From: Parachlamydiales bacterium
GTDB lineage: Bacteria; Chlamydiota; Chlamydiia; Chlamydiales; SM23-39
Length of the DNA stretch: 64,000 nucleotides
Direction of reading: 5' to 3'
Assembly: GCA_015661075.1 (NCBI GenBank)
Contig: JACVQJ010000019.1
Span: 26,925-90,924, forward strand
Below are positions 26,552 through 35,682 of this stretch, in pieces (the first letter of the stretch is position 1; each line of letters begins with the position of its first letter). A program made the translations under genes and the position numbers. The notes under the pieces are model-generated. The model worked only from the letters and a program-made list of their open reading frames with translations, was not told the DNA's origin and did no database searches.

Positions 26552-29500
26552 TTACCAATTAAGATCGATGCGGATATTGCATCGCTGGCCGAAATATTCA
26601 TCGCATCCGTTGGGAGAGCTCTCTCCCATGTATTGTCCTGAAATTGAGAGCATTTTGTAGGTCAGATTGAGGCCGAAGGCAAAGGAAAAAAGCTGCCAGG
26701 TGTGATTCCACCCGTGAGCTTTGAAGGAGATGGGCCCGCCCGAGAAATTGGCTGTGTAGGGTGATCGAATTAAAGGACATTCCATGGCCCAGCCGAGAGA
26801 CAAAAAGGGCGCAATGCACATGGTTCGCTGGTAATTCGTATCCTGGACCTGCAGGGCGATTCCGGCCTCGCTCCGCAAGGTTGTGGCGTTGTGACCCCTA
26901 ACGTCCAGATTCAAAGGATCAGCACCCGTTTCCTGAAATTTGCCCGCTTTAAAATGAAGAATATCGACATTGGCGTACGGGTAAACAAAACCGGCCGGTG
27001 AGCCGAACAGATAGGCCGTAGCCAACTGCCCAATCATATCAAATGAATCGCTCTCTCCGGTAGCTTCATACTGATTGAATACGAATTGAATGTGGCGCGT
27101 GAGGTGCTGATTATTTTGACCCGCTAGAAATGTCAGGCCTAAATAAAAATGATCCGAGCCATAATCCGTATAAAAAGCGCCATAATACCCATGGATCGAT
27201 CCGTTTCCTCGTCCTGAGTTCAGGGTCAAATCGCTCTCTTGATATGCGCCTCCGATTCCCATCACCCATTCATTAACGATTTCCCGATCGACCCCTCCGG
27301 CGATACCACGCGAGACCGCTTCAAAGCCCACTTGCTCTCCCATGGAGCCTTGTCTCAGCCAATTCCCAAAAGGCTCCGCCCAGATGCGATTCGGCCGAAT
27401 ACAACCGCACGGCATATTGGGCTTTTTATGAAAAAGAGAAACCAGCCTTCCCCCGACTTCGGTTTGAAGATCGGTCAATGCACTATAGGGCGCGGGATGC
27501 ATCTGATCCAAAACGCCATTGATCGTTCCAAAACTGAAACCCGCCAATGAATCGATCAAATTTTTTAACGAGAGCGGCAATTCTCCTGCCGCATTCAGCG
27601 CGTCGACATTATTTCCCACGCTTTGCTCATTTTCATTGATAAACGGAAACCCGGCAAACGGAGTGATAATCGCAATCGTCAAGGTCGCATCAGTGGCCGT
27701 ATAGGAAAGAGTAGGAATGAAAGTGGGGTTTGATATGGAAAAAGATGAGAATGTCGAACCGCCGAGGCCCGACGATGTCAAAAAAGTATAGCTTCGGCCA
27801 AAGCCATAGAAACCAGGTAGTGGAGTAAATGCAACGGCTCCATTTAATGCCGCCGTTCCCGGAGCGCCGATCACCTGAATCAAATCGAGGGAGGCCTGAT
27901 CGTTGAATTCAATATTGATCAAAGATGCCGGATTTAAAACCAATGCCCCATTGATGGTGATTGTCCCAATGCTATTGCCGGGATTGATCGTTCCGCTATT
28001 GATGAGGTTTCCAACCGTACCCGAGCCGCTAATCGCTGCGCCGGCGGGAATGGTAGTAGAAGAGGCGTTGGCAATGGATCCATTCACATTGAGCTCCATT
28101 CCCGCCGCCACGCTCACAGCGCCGGTATACGCGGCGCTATTTCCGGTAAGATGAAAAGTTCCGACTCCCTGGATCGTTAAAGGGCCTGCCCCGCTCAATG
28201 ATCCGCTATAAGTGCCGCTCGCCGTCTGGTTAAAAATGAGCGCCACTCCATTATGAGTAATATTGTTCTGCAAAGAAGTGGTATTTCCCTGCAACGTCAC
28301 TCCAGCTCCCACCGATGTGCTTCCGCTATAGGTATTCACGCCAGATAATGTCACCGCTGCGCCGTTGATGAAAGTCAGCGAGCCGCCGCCGCTGATTGCC
28401 CCAGATAATGTGAGATTAAATCCTCCTGTATCGATGGTTCCTGGGCCAATTAAACTGATATTTCGCGATGAATTGAAAGCAGCTCCGGCCTGAAGAGTCC
28501 CGGAATCCAGCGTGATGCCGGATAAAAAACTGCCGAGTGCGCCATCGGAAGAAACGTTCAAAGTGCCGCTGTGAATATGCGTTCCGCCTGAATATGTATT
28601 TAAAGCGCTGGACAAAGTCAGGGTTTGAGTGCCCAACAAGGTCAATCCACCCGTCGTCGATGTACTCGACTGATCGCTACAGATAGCCGTAGTAATCGTC
28701 AAAGGAGCGGCCGTGAGATTAAAAATTAAAGAACCGCCCGAGACCATGAAAATATCAGGACTCCAGGCAGTGCCTGCCGCTCCGGCCGTTCCGGCGCCAA
28801 CGAAGGCGCCCCCGCTGCCAGCCGTCACTGTATTACCAGCAAAAGCGACGGCATCGCCAATCGTTAAACTGGCTCCGTTTTGAATGAAAATCGCTCCGCC
28901 CAATGCAGCGCCGCCGCCGCCGCCCCCTCCAGCGCCGACGCCGCCGTTTCCTCCGGCAAATAGCGATGTCAGGGCAGATCCGCTCCCCGTTCCGCCGGCT
29001 CCGCCGCCATAACCTCCCATTCCGACGTAATTGGCGCCGGCTCCGCCGCCGCCGCCGCCGCCCAAAGCGCCCCCGGCTCCGCCATTCGATGGACTCGACG
29101 CAGTATCTCCGCCGCCGCCGCCGGCGCCTGTTCCCAACCCGCCGGCGATTCCGCCGCCGCCGCCGCCAAATAATTGATCGGTTCCGAGACCTATCCCGCC
29201 ATTTCCCCCAATCTGGGTCGAAGCCGGCCCCCCGACACCCCCCGCTCCCGCGCCGCCGCCGCCGGAGCTAATCGTTCCGGCAGCGCCGGCATAAGTATTG
29301 GTGTAAGGCGGCGTCCCTCCCTGATTATTCGCCCCGCCGCCCAAAAGAGCCACCCCGGCAGCCCCACCGCCGCCGCCGCCATAAAAAGTACCCTCAAAGC
29401 CGCTGCTACTGCTGCCGCCTGCACCGCCACCGCTGTTTCCGCCACCGCCGCCGCCGGCAGCTCCCCCGTTGCCGCCGCCAAATCCACCGCCGCCGCCGCC

Positions 29501-30070
29501 GCTGCCCGTTCCGGGAGTCGCCGTTCCGGCTCCGCCGGCGCCGCCAACAGCTTTATTGGTGTTAAAATTCAAATCGCTAATATTCATCTGCACATTGGTG
29601 TGCACATATAGAGCGCCGCCGCCGCCCACGCCGCCGCCACCGCCCACAAAACCAGTTCCGCCATTTCCACCTATAGAAAAAGCTTGTTTAACTTCAAAAT
29701 TTTTCAGAGAAACGCTCGTTCCGCTAGCGACTGAAAAGGCCTGAAACAAGTTGTTTCCATCGATAATCACAGGAGCTCCGGCGCTCGTAGTGATTGATAA
29801 GTTATGTACAATGGCCGGAAGTGATTTTGTTAATGTAATTGTCTGACCAAAGATCGCTGCGCAGTCAATGGTATCGCCTGCAACAGAGGAAAGAATCGCG
29901 GAGGGCAGGGTGACCATTGGAGCGATGGGATTCTCCAAAGAGCTGTTCGAAGTGACAATAATGGTCGCTGCATTGAGAGAACAGAGACAAAAAAAATTAA
30001 AAGCAGTGAAATATCTCAACGCTATTTCCACATTGACGACCCCATTTTCATCTATAAAATGAAAATGCAT
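26552..30070 (-). CDS. Autotransporter with glycine-rich passenger and C-terminal beta-barrel
   Basis: Large type V secreted protein (1172 residues). An export signal ends near ...CLCSLNAAT. The region about 130-400 is extremely Gly-rich with GGAGG and GGGGGG runs. From about 400 to 720 come passenger-type beta repeats (NTYSGSTSV, TYSGGTHIHSGTL). The last 280 residues form an autotransporter barrel (AEPFGNWL, then GAFYTDYGSDHFYLGL) ending in Trp. The ATG at 30070 has no good ribosome binding site; a TTG at 30019 (GGA 7 bases upstream) would give a neater signal peptide. It resembles polymorphic-type outer-membrane proteins of Chlamydiae in architecture, but GGAI/FxxN repeats are not evident. 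Confidence 0.88.
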   Translation of the reverse strand: MHFHFIDENGVVNVEIALRYFTAFNFFCLCSLNAATIIVTSNSSLENPIAPMVTLPSAILSSVAGDTIDCAAIFGQTITLTKSLPAIVHNLSITTSAGAPVIIDGNNLFQAFSVASGTSVSLKNFEVKQAFSIGGNGGTGFVGGGGGVGGGGALYVHTNVQMNISDLNFNTNKAVGGAGGAGTATPGTGSGGGGGGFGGGNGGAAGGGGGGNSGGGAGGSSSSGFEGTFYGGGGGGAAGVALLGGGANNQGGTPPYTNTYAGAAGTISSGGGGAGAGGVGGPASTQIGGNGGIGLGTDQLFGGGGGGIAGGLGTGAGGGGGDTASSPSNGGAGGALGGGGGGGAGANYVGMGGYGGGAGGTGSGSALTSLFAGGNGGVGAGGGGGGGAALGGAIFIQNGASLTIGDAVAFAGNTVTAGSGGAFVGAGTAGAAGTAWSPDIFMVSGGSLIFNLTAAPLTITTAICSDQSSTSTTGGLTLLGTQTLTLSSALNTYSGGTHIHSGTLNVSSDGALGSFLSGITLDSGTLQAGAAFNSSRNISLIGPGTIDTGGFNLTLSGAISGGGSLTFINGAAVTLSGVNTYSGSTSVGAGVTLQGNTTSLQNNITHNGVALIFNQTASGTYSGSLSGAGPLTIQGVGTFHLTGNSAAYTGAVSVAAGMELNVNGSIANASSTTIPAGAAISGSGTVGNLINSGTINPGNSIGTITINGALVLNPASLINIEFNDQASLDLIQVIGAPGTAALNGAVAFTPLPGFYGFGRSYTFLTSSGLGGSTFSSFSISNPTFIPTLSYTATDATLTIAIITPFAGFPFINENEQSVGNNVDALNAAGELPLSLKNLIDSLAGFSFGTINGVLDQMHPAPYSALTDLQTEVGGRLVSLFHKKPNMPCGCIRPNRIWAEPFGNWLRQGSMGEQVGFEAVSRGIAGGVDREIVNEWVMGIGGAYQESDLTLNSGRGNGSIHGYYGAFYTDYGSDHFYLGLTFLAGQNNQHLTRHIQFVFNQYEATGESDSFDMIGQLATAYLFGSPAGFVYPYANVDILHFKAGKFQETGADPLNLDVRGHNATTLRSEAGIALQVQDTNYQRTMCIAPFLSLGWAMECPLIRSPYTANFSGGPISFKAHGWNHTWQLFSFAFGLNLTYKMLSISGQYMGESSPNGCDEYFGQRCNIRIDLNW

Positions 30071-30085
30071 AAGTTATCAATATGA

Positions 30086-30841
30086 TTAAGGTGCCAGATT
30101 CCACTTCTTCTGTAGCTTCTGGAGCTTTTTTTTCTTGATCAGATAATCGATGCTTTTGTTCAGGACTTGAATGGCATGGGGATTTTCATCCTTCATAACA
30201 ACAAAATGAAGCCCCGAATCGCTGAGAGGAGAGCCGACGATCTTCAGTTTTTGGGCATAAGAACCTTGAACATAACTGACCGCGAGTAGGCGATCGACAA
30301 CGATGCCCTCTACCTCATGACTGGCTACGGCTTCGAAAATTTCCGGCGCCGAAAGATAAGTGCGGGTGAAGACCTCAGGATATTTTTGCATAATCAGCAG
30401 GGCCTGCTCGCCCGACATGACTCCGACAAACTGTTTCTCCATGTCTTTCATCGATTTTTGTTGGCCCGTCGTCGACACGACCAGAACAGAGCCGATATCG
30501 AGAACGTTTTTCGAAAAATCGTATTGGGCCGCGTTGAAATTGTAGGCGGGAAGCGATGAAATGACCGCATCGTATCTGTGTCTTTTCAGATTGTCGTACA
30601 AAGAATCCCAACTCGTCCCGATCTTACTAAACTCCAATCCGCTATGCCGTGAAATTTCCAGCAAAAGCTCTTCGATGAACCCGTTGACGTAGACCTCTTT
30701 TCCCTGAAAGTTCTGCGGATACCAGTTGGGATCGATTCCGATGCTCAAATCGTTTTTGCCGCCGCCCCCGCAGGAGGGCAAAAGAAACGCTGTGAAAAAC
30801 ACCACAGCCAAAACACAAAGATGAAAAAAAGGTCGCTTCAT
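30086..30841 (-). CDS. Extracellular solute-binding lipoprotein (family 3, amino-acid type)
   Basis: Periplasmic or surface ligand-binding protein of an ABC importer. The signal peptide ends in the lipobox LLPSC (Cys24) and is followed by a Gly-rich linker. The body has the SBP_bac_3 order: LSIGIDPNWYPQNF, VNGFIEELL, YDAVISSLPA, GVMSGEQALLI and EGIVVDRLLAVSY. At 251 residues it has normal length. No permease or ATPase gene is adjacent, so it is an orphan binding protein, like the arginine-binding ArtJ of Chlamydia. The ligand is probably an amino acid; the exact one cannot be read from sequence. Confidence 0.88.
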   Translation of the reverse strand: MKRPFFHLCVLAVVFFTAFLLPSCGGGGKNDLSIGIDPNWYPQNFQGKEVYVNGFIEELLLEISRHSGLEFSKIGTSWDSLYDNLKRHRYDAVISSLPAYNFNAAQYDFSKNVLDIGSVLVVSTTGQQKSMKDMEKQFVGVMSGEQALLIMQKYPEVFTRTYLSAPEIFEAVASHEVEGIVVDRLLAVSYVQGSYAQKLKIVGSPLSDSGLHFVVMKDENPHAIQVLNKSIDYLIKKKKLQKLQKKWNLAP

Positions 30842-30935
30842 CCCTTTAATGTAGGAAAACGCTCATATTTACAAAAGAGGGAAAAGCGATGCACACAAGT
30901 TTTTCACTTCGACAATTGAACGCACTTCTTCGCTG

Positions 30936-32396
30936 TCAGCGCGACTCCAAAGGATCAAGCTCCAAAACATTGGTGGTTAATGTGCCTGCGGTTAGGTTAT
31001 ACACAAACTTTCCTGTATAAGGCATAACCTCGGGACATGATTCAACCTGACAGTCGTGTATAGTTATATTATATGTTCCTGTGACAGTAATAGCATCGGG
31101 GGTTGTTGAGATGATTATTGGCTCTGCGGGGGTGTATCTATCCATTTTTGCAATATATCGACCTTTCAATGATTCCTCCAAACCAAGAAACAAATGTCTA
31201 AGAGCTATTATAGGTCCTTTTTGCATTGTAAAATAAAGAACTAAGCTTGCTTCTTCAGGTCTTATTGTTTTAAGCAATTCTTTATGTAAACTGCCCACTA
31301 TTTGAAGTGCTTCCTGTTTTTTTTCCTCAAACCTGGCTGTGTTTGCTTGACATTTATATATTTGATCATTATAGCGTACAGATAATGTCCTGGCCATATC
31401 AACGCTTACAGCATCGATTAGTTTAGTTAAATGCGATAGAGATCTAATTGATTCAAAACTCACATCACCAAAAGATTCATCAGTAAACGGTACTACTTTA
31501 GGTAATTCATTGAATACTGGAAGAGCTATTGGAGCTGATTGTCGCAATTCGACGGCATCGGTGCGGCTTTCAGCTACTATTTTAGAGATTTCAAGACCAT
31601 TCCACTCTCTCAAAATCGCGCGAATAGGCGGATAGTTCGTTGCTAGTGTCATTGCTTGATTAAAGAGCGGATCGGATAAAACCTGACTTCTTTTGGGAAA
31701 AATCTCAGCTAAGGCCTGTATTACATCAGGACAATTATTTTCAACGGCTGCCCTAACATAAACTGGGGTGCCTGCTTGTAAATACTCCCTGTGATGTAAT
31801 GCTAAGAAATAAATATCATCTGCTGATATTTTTTGGGGGGTTTTAACAACAATTGTTTTCAGTCCAAATAATTTCAAGGCTTGTTGCGACATGCTGCCAG
31901 ATTCGCTCGAATGAATGGCACGTTGAATTAAATCAATTGAAGGCGTGCTTTGTTCCAGCATTACATTAAGCAAATCAAACCGCGCAGCAAAATGTAGCGC
32001 TTCGATTGTTATTCCGCCTTTTAGCAATCCCAGCAATTGATGTTTATTTAAACAAAACTCCAAAGGTGATATCGAAATATTTTGTTTCTTGGCATAAATA
32101 ATTGATTTTTGTATATCTTCTACTGACGTTTCGCCTTCATCTAAACGACCTACTATTTCATCCAGTTTGCCTTCTTCTGCATCGCTCACATTTTTTTTCA
32201 TTACATCTTCTACGGATGAATCGGCGAGCAGAGGAACAACATCATGATAGCCAGCGAGGGATGGCTGAACTGGGACTTGAAAACATTGTCGGTGAAATAC
32301 GCCACTAATATCTGATATTATTGTATCTCTAGGCCCAATTATTTTTTGACACCCGGAACACGTTGTATGAGTAGTACAGCCTGAAACAGAAGACAT
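30936..32396 (-). CDS. Protein with half-LIM-like zinc motif (486 aa), putative effector
   Basis: The first 40 residues contain Cys13-x2-Cys16, 18 residues, His35-x2-Cys38, the spacing of the first half of a LIM zinc finger. The rest is helical and AT-rich in coding, with no membrane segments, and ends in a beta-rich stretch (ITVTGTYNITIHDCQVESC). The ATG at 32396 has GGAGTG just upstream and a good promoter at 32426-32454; a start at 32435 would lie across the -10. LIM-type fingers are mainly eukaryotic protein-interaction modules, so a host-directed role is possible but unproven. Confidence 0.65.
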   Translation of the reverse strand: MSSVSGCTTHTTCSGCQKIIGPRDTIISDISGVFHRQCFQVPVQPSLAGYHDVVPLLADSSVEDVMKKNVSDAEEGKLDEIVGRLDEGETSVEDIQKSIIYAKKQNISISPLEFCLNKHQLLGLLKGGITIEALHFAARFDLLNVMLEQSTPSIDLIQRAIHSSESGSMSQQALKLFGLKTIVVKTPQKISADDIYFLALHHREYLQAGTPVYVRAAVENNCPDVIQALAEIFPKRSQVLSDPLFNQAMTLATNYPPIRAILREWNGLEISKIVAESRTDAVELRQSAPIALPVFNELPKVVPFTDESFGDVSFESIRSLSHLTKLIDAVSVDMARTLSVRYNDQIYKCQANTARFEEKKQEALQIVGSLHKELLKTIRPEEASLVLYFTMQKGPIIALRHLFLGLEESLKGRYIAKMDRYTPAEPIIISTTPDAITVTGTYNITIHDCQVESCPEVMPYTGKFVYNLTAGTLTTNVLELDPLESR

Positions 32397-32425
32397 AATC
32401 ACTCCAGCCACTTGTTTATAATTAT

Positions 32426-32454
32426 ATATTAACAAAAAATCACATTTAATTCAA
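32426..32454 (-). promoter_or_regulatory. Candidate promoter of the half-LIM gene
   Basis: On the minus strand TTGAAT (32454-32449), 17-bp spacer, TAATAT (32431-32426). Between this and copy B of repeat family 2 (32455-32600) nothing was recognised. Confidence 0.5.
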
Positions 32455-32600
32455 CTTTTTATTAGCAATGCGTTTAAATTATAACGTCTGTCATTGCCAC
32501 TTAATTGCTTGCAAAACAAAAAACGAGGCGTTGAATTGGATGTAACTAAGGACGATGAGTTTGTGCTTTTAGAAGGATAGAAATCGAAAAATCCCCTCCT

Positions 32601-32719
32601 TGAAGAACTCCTCCTTAAAAGGAGGAGATTCTTTACGCAGCTTTTGGAGGCGGTGCGGCTAAAGCCGCTTACCGCACGAATAAAATATCTTGCCTAGACC
32701 CACCCCTGAAGGGGTGGGA
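32601..32719 (+). repeat. Dispersed repeat family 2, copy B
   Basis: Carries all three stems of the family: CTCCTTAAAAGGAG, GCGGCTAAAGCCGC and CCACCCCTGAAGGGGTGG. Its 3' half overlaps the end of the minus-strand RING-type gene 2 and supplies that gene's last codons and stop. Confidence 0.9.
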
Positions 32720-33262
32720 ATTTATTGCTAGAGTCAATATATTTTGCGGGATTGTTCCGGTTTCCATCATTTTATTCCTGACCATTGCCACGATAGCAGG
32801 AAGCCGACACTTGGCAGCGTTAATTAATTCTGGACCCAGTCCGCTTCCATTTTCCAGCTTTATCAACAAACCAGACACCAATCTGTCTGCTTCATTATCT
32901 TTCACGTGGGGCGAAATGATAGCTGCAGCTATTGCGTTAACCAGATCTTCTTGATTATATTGCCCATTTGTTAGCCTTTGATCCAACATACTAAAGTCTT
33001 TTTTATAGGCATACTCACAAAGAGGAACTTGCGGCAGCTTTGGGATAAATTCGTGAGCGTTGAGAACTTCTATGGAGCATATTGGGCATTTAGGGTTTCG
33101 CTCGAGCCATCGCGAAATACAGACCCAATGAAATCGGTGCAAACCGTGACCCCAACTGTCAATAGTATTCACTGGATTGCTACATACACAACAATCTTCA
33201 CCATTGAGAGGTAGCTGTGTGAAGTTGGTTGTCGGATTCAAATTTGAAGATGCTGCAGCCAT
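32669..33262 (-). CDS. RING-type zinc-finger protein 2 (putative ubiquitin-ligase-like effector)
   Basis: Paralogue of the protein at 24696-25199, 197 residues. The RING-like part has Cys24-x2-Cys27, His39, His42/His45, Cys48 and Cys59-x2-Cys62, but a Ser-Trp pair stands where the third Cys is in the paralogue. HRFHWVCISRWLE matches RING-H2. The start ATG at 33262 follows GAGATTGTTT as in its paralogue, and a near-consensus promoter lies at 33287-33315. The last 17 residues (NSHPFRGGSRQDILFVR) and the stop are encoded by copy B of repeat family 2, so the natural C-terminus has been replaced. Confidence 0.75.
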   Translation of the reverse strand: MAAASSNLNPTTNFTQLPLNGEDCCVCSNPVNTIDSWGHGLHRFHWVCISRWLERNPKCPICSIEVLNAHEFIPKLPQVPLCEYAYKKDFSMLDQRLTNGQYNQEDLVNAIAAAIISPHVKDNEADRLVSGLLIKLENGSGLGPELINAAKCRLPAIVAMVRNKMMETGTIPQNILTLAINSHPFRGGSRQDILFVR

Positions 33263-33286
33263 AAACAATCTCATGTTAAATAAAAC

Positions 33287-33315
33287 ATGATAGTAGAAAT
33301 GCGCAATAATGTCAA
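33287..33315 (-). promoter_or_regulatory. Near-consensus promoter of RING-type gene 2
   Basis: On the minus strand TTGACA (33315-33310), 17-bp spacer, TATCAT (33292-33287), 24 bp upstream of the ATG. Confidence 0.6.
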
Positions 33316-33440
33316 TGTAAGCGCAAGCTGTATTTTACATTATTTTTTAGTTATCATCTTTTAAGTTGCAAAGTCGAGTTTTAACGAACATTTTGCTTTG
33401 TCGCCGCACACAAATTTTTCACCTCGACAATTCCTTGCGG

Positions 33441-34532
33441 ATGGTTTTACAATCCCCCGTCATGAAATCCTGGAAAAACCGGCTGCTGCGTTTTCTGGCG
33501 CCCAAAAGATCACCTTCATCTGGCGAGCCGCGAAAGGTCCAGCGCCTACTCGTCGTCTCAACGACTGCGCTGGGCGATACGCTGTGGGCCACACCGGCAC
33601 TGGCCAATCTGCGCATGCATTATCCCAATGCCCGCATTGCCGTATTGACCCGCTCGATCGGGATGGAAGTCTTACAATTCAATCCTCACATTGATTGTCT
33701 ATATTTATTGCGAGAGCCGCTTTTTGTTCATTTTTTTTCACTGTTGAAAAAGCTACGAAAAGAGCATTTTGACGCCGCTCTCATTTTCCACGCGTCCCAG
33801 CGCCTGGTGCTGCCGCTTTGCTCATTGAGCCATATTCCCCGGATCATCGGCACGGCCGGCATCAACAAGGGACTCGACGATCTGCTGACAGAGCCCGTCA
33901 TCCATCAAAATGAGCACGAAATCGCGCGGCGATTGGCGCTCGCCGCTCAGATCCAGGTGCCCAGCACAATCGAGACTCTATCCTATTATGTGCAAGATGA
34001 TGAGCGTCGAGCCGCCGAGAAGTTCATCGGCGAAGCGAAGCGACCTTTGATCGCGATGCATCCCGGATCCAAAGAACCGTTCCGCCGCTGGCCCGCTTAC
34101 TGCTTTGCCAAGGTCGCTCAAGCGCTCCAAAAGCGATTTGATGCTGAAATTTTTCTGACGGGCACGGCGGCTGAATTTTCCCTGCTTCAGGAAATCCGGA
34201 CCCAAGTTCCAAATGCACGCATCGTCCCTGTTTCTTCCATCCGATTTTTGGGTGCGCTATTGGAGCGGATGGATCTGGTCATCAGCAACGACACCGGCCC
34301 GCTGCATCTGGCCTGTGCATTGAAGCGCCCCACGATCAGCATCTATGTATCCACTGACCCCATGCTTTGCGGACCATTTAAAGCCCCGAACTCCTCCGTT
34401 ATTTCCCGGCCTCCGACTTGCCGGCCTTGCATTAAGCGCCGCTGCCGCGATCCTTTATGCTTTTTGCAGATCTCGCCGCAAGAAGTCATCGATGAATGTG
34501 TAAAACTCTTGTGTATCCATGCTCATCAGTAA
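33441..34532 (+). CDS. Glycosyltransferase family 9 (heptosyltransferase-like)
   Basis: Probable ADP-heptose:LPS heptosyltransferase-type enzyme acting at the inner membrane in lipopolysaccharide or surface-glycan synthesis. ALGDTLWATPALANLR near the N-terminus and HPGSKEPFRRWP followed by SNDTGPLHLACAL in the second half are the family signatures. A Cys-rich patch near the C-terminus (PPTCRPCIKRRCRDPLC) is typical of many GT9 proteins. The frame opens at a TTG (33366); I prefer the ATG at 33441, with 33462 as an alternative, since no strong ribosome binding site decides. A GT2 gene follows after a palindromic repeat. Confidence 0.88.
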   Translation: MVLQSPVMKSWKNRLLRFLAPKRSPSSGEPRKVQRLLVVSTTALGDTLWATPALANLRMHYPNARIAVLTRSIGMEVLQFNPHIDCLYLLREPLFVHFFSLLKKLRKEHFDAALIFHASQRLVLPLCSLSHIPRIIGTAGINKGLDDLLTEPVIHQNEHEIARRLALAAQIQVPSTIETLSYYVQDDERRAAEKFIGEAKRPLIAMHPGSKEPFRRWPAYCFAKVAQALQKRFDAEIFLTGTAAEFSLLQEIRTQVPNARIVPVSSIRFLGALLERMDLVISNDTGPLHLACALKRPTISIYVSTDPMLCGPFKAPNSSVISRPPTCRPCIKRRCRDPLCFLQISPQEVIDECVKLLCIHAHQ

Positions 34533-34537
34533 TTTTA

Positions 34538-34613
34538 ACCACAGAGACAAAAACCACAGAGGCTAGACGCGGGCATTTTTTGTTTTTTCTTCTGTGGTTT
34601 CGATCTCTGTGGT
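34538..34613. repeat. Dispersed palindromic repeat family 1, copy 3
   Basis: ACCACAGAGACAAAAACCAC and GTGGTTTCGATCTCTGTGGT arms with a longer AT-rich centre than the other copies. It separates two glycosyltransferase genes. Confidence 0.88.
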
Positions 34614-34636
34614 AGAAAATTTATTGCGGTAATAAA

Positions 34637-35632
34637 ATGCGTTTTCCCAAAGTCCTGATTTTGATCCTGAACTGGAATGGCAAGAGCGACACATTGGAGT
34701 GCCTCGCCTCACTTTCCGCGGCATCGCCAAAGCCTCTTTTTTCCACTCTCATCGTCGACAACGGATCCACTGACGACTCCGTCGCCTCGATCCGGGCCGC
34801 ATTTCCGGATGTTCCCATCATCGAGACGAACAAAAATCTCGGTTTTGCCGGCGGAAACAATGTAGGCATCCGCTGGGCCCTTGGCAAATCCTTCGACTGG
34901 ATCCTGCTTCTCAACAACGATACGATTGTTGATCCTCATTTAATCGATGGCTTTATGGAGGCTGCTAAAAAGAACCCGTCAGCTAAAATTTTGGGCGCCA
35001 AGATTTATCGCTATCATGACCGGGAGCGGATCGATCATCTGGGCGGACTCTGGGATCCCTTAACCGCGGAATTCACCTCGATCGCTTCCGACAAAATCGA
35101 TGATGGATCATTTGAAGAGATGCAAAAGGTCGGTTATGTCTGCGGGTGCGCGCTCTTCATGCACCGGAGCGTTCCCGAGACAATCGGCCTGTTGGAAGAA
35201 AAATTCTTTCTTTTATGGGAAGAGAGCGACTTTTGCGCGCGCGCTGCCCGAGCCGGCTTTGAGATCTGGACCGCTCCCAAAGCCAAACTTTGGCACAAGG
35301 TCTCCGCCTCATTTACCGGCGGCAAAGCGCATACGCATTATTTCTGGTGGCGCAACCGCCTGCTGTGGATCGAGCGCAATTGCGATCAATTAGAAAAACG
35401 GCAGATCTATCGCAACACGATTATTCCCGAAATATGCAAACATGCGAAGCTCGCCGTCCTGAAAACTTTGCAAATTTTGGTGCTCCATTTACTGGGACAG
35501 CGCCCCGATGAGGCCCGCTTGCAGAAAGCGAGGCGCTACCGCGCAGGCTGCCGCGGCATTCTGCATTATTTTTTAGGGCGCTTCGGCAACTGCCCCACGG
35601 CCTATATCAAACGCCGAAAAAACAGTTCATAA
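34637..35632 (+). CDS. Glycosyltransferase family 2 (rhamnosyltransferase-like)
   Basis: A 331-residue GT-A fold enzyme probably adding a sugar to a surface glycan. ILNWNGKSDTLECLASL at the start, then LIVDNGSTDDS, NLGFAGGNNVGI and LLLNNDTIVDP (the DxD-type metal site region) are the usual WbbL/rhamnosyltransferase-like motifs; EESDFCARAARAG follows later. No membrane anchor is clear. It starts at an ATG just after palindromic repeat copy 3 and probably works in the same pathway as the GT9 gene upstream. Confidence 0.88.
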   Translation: MRFPKVLILILNWNGKSDTLECLASLSAASPKPLFSTLIVDNGSTDDSVASIRAAFPDVPIIETNKNLGFAGGNNVGIRWALGKSFDWILLLNNDTIVDPHLIDGFMEAAKKNPSAKILGAKIYRYHDRERIDHLGGLWDPLTAEFTSIASDKIDDGSFEEMQKVGYVCGCALFMHRSVPETIGLLEEKFFLLWEESDFCARAARAGFEIWTAPKAKLWHKVSASFTGGKAHTHYFWWRNRLLWIERNCDQLEKRQIYRNTIIPEICKHAKLAVLKTLQILVLHLLGQRPDEARLQKARRYRAGCRGILHYFLGRFGNCPTAYIKRRKNSS

Positions 35633-35682
35633 GAATCGAATTTAATTAAAATTATTTAATAACAACACAACTAATTCGTTAA

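Noticed and set aside
28903..29611. Arg- and Ala-rich ORFs on the strand opposite the autotransporter
   Set aside because: They mirror the Gly-coding GGC/GGN runs of the autotransporter gene and have no independent start signals or protein-like composition.
30891..33433. Shared GCACACAA(A/G)TTTTTCAC(C/T)TCGACAATT segment at 30891-30917 and about 33407-33433
   Set aside because: Two short similar stretches near starts of genes on different strands; too few copies and no clear structure to call a regulatory family.
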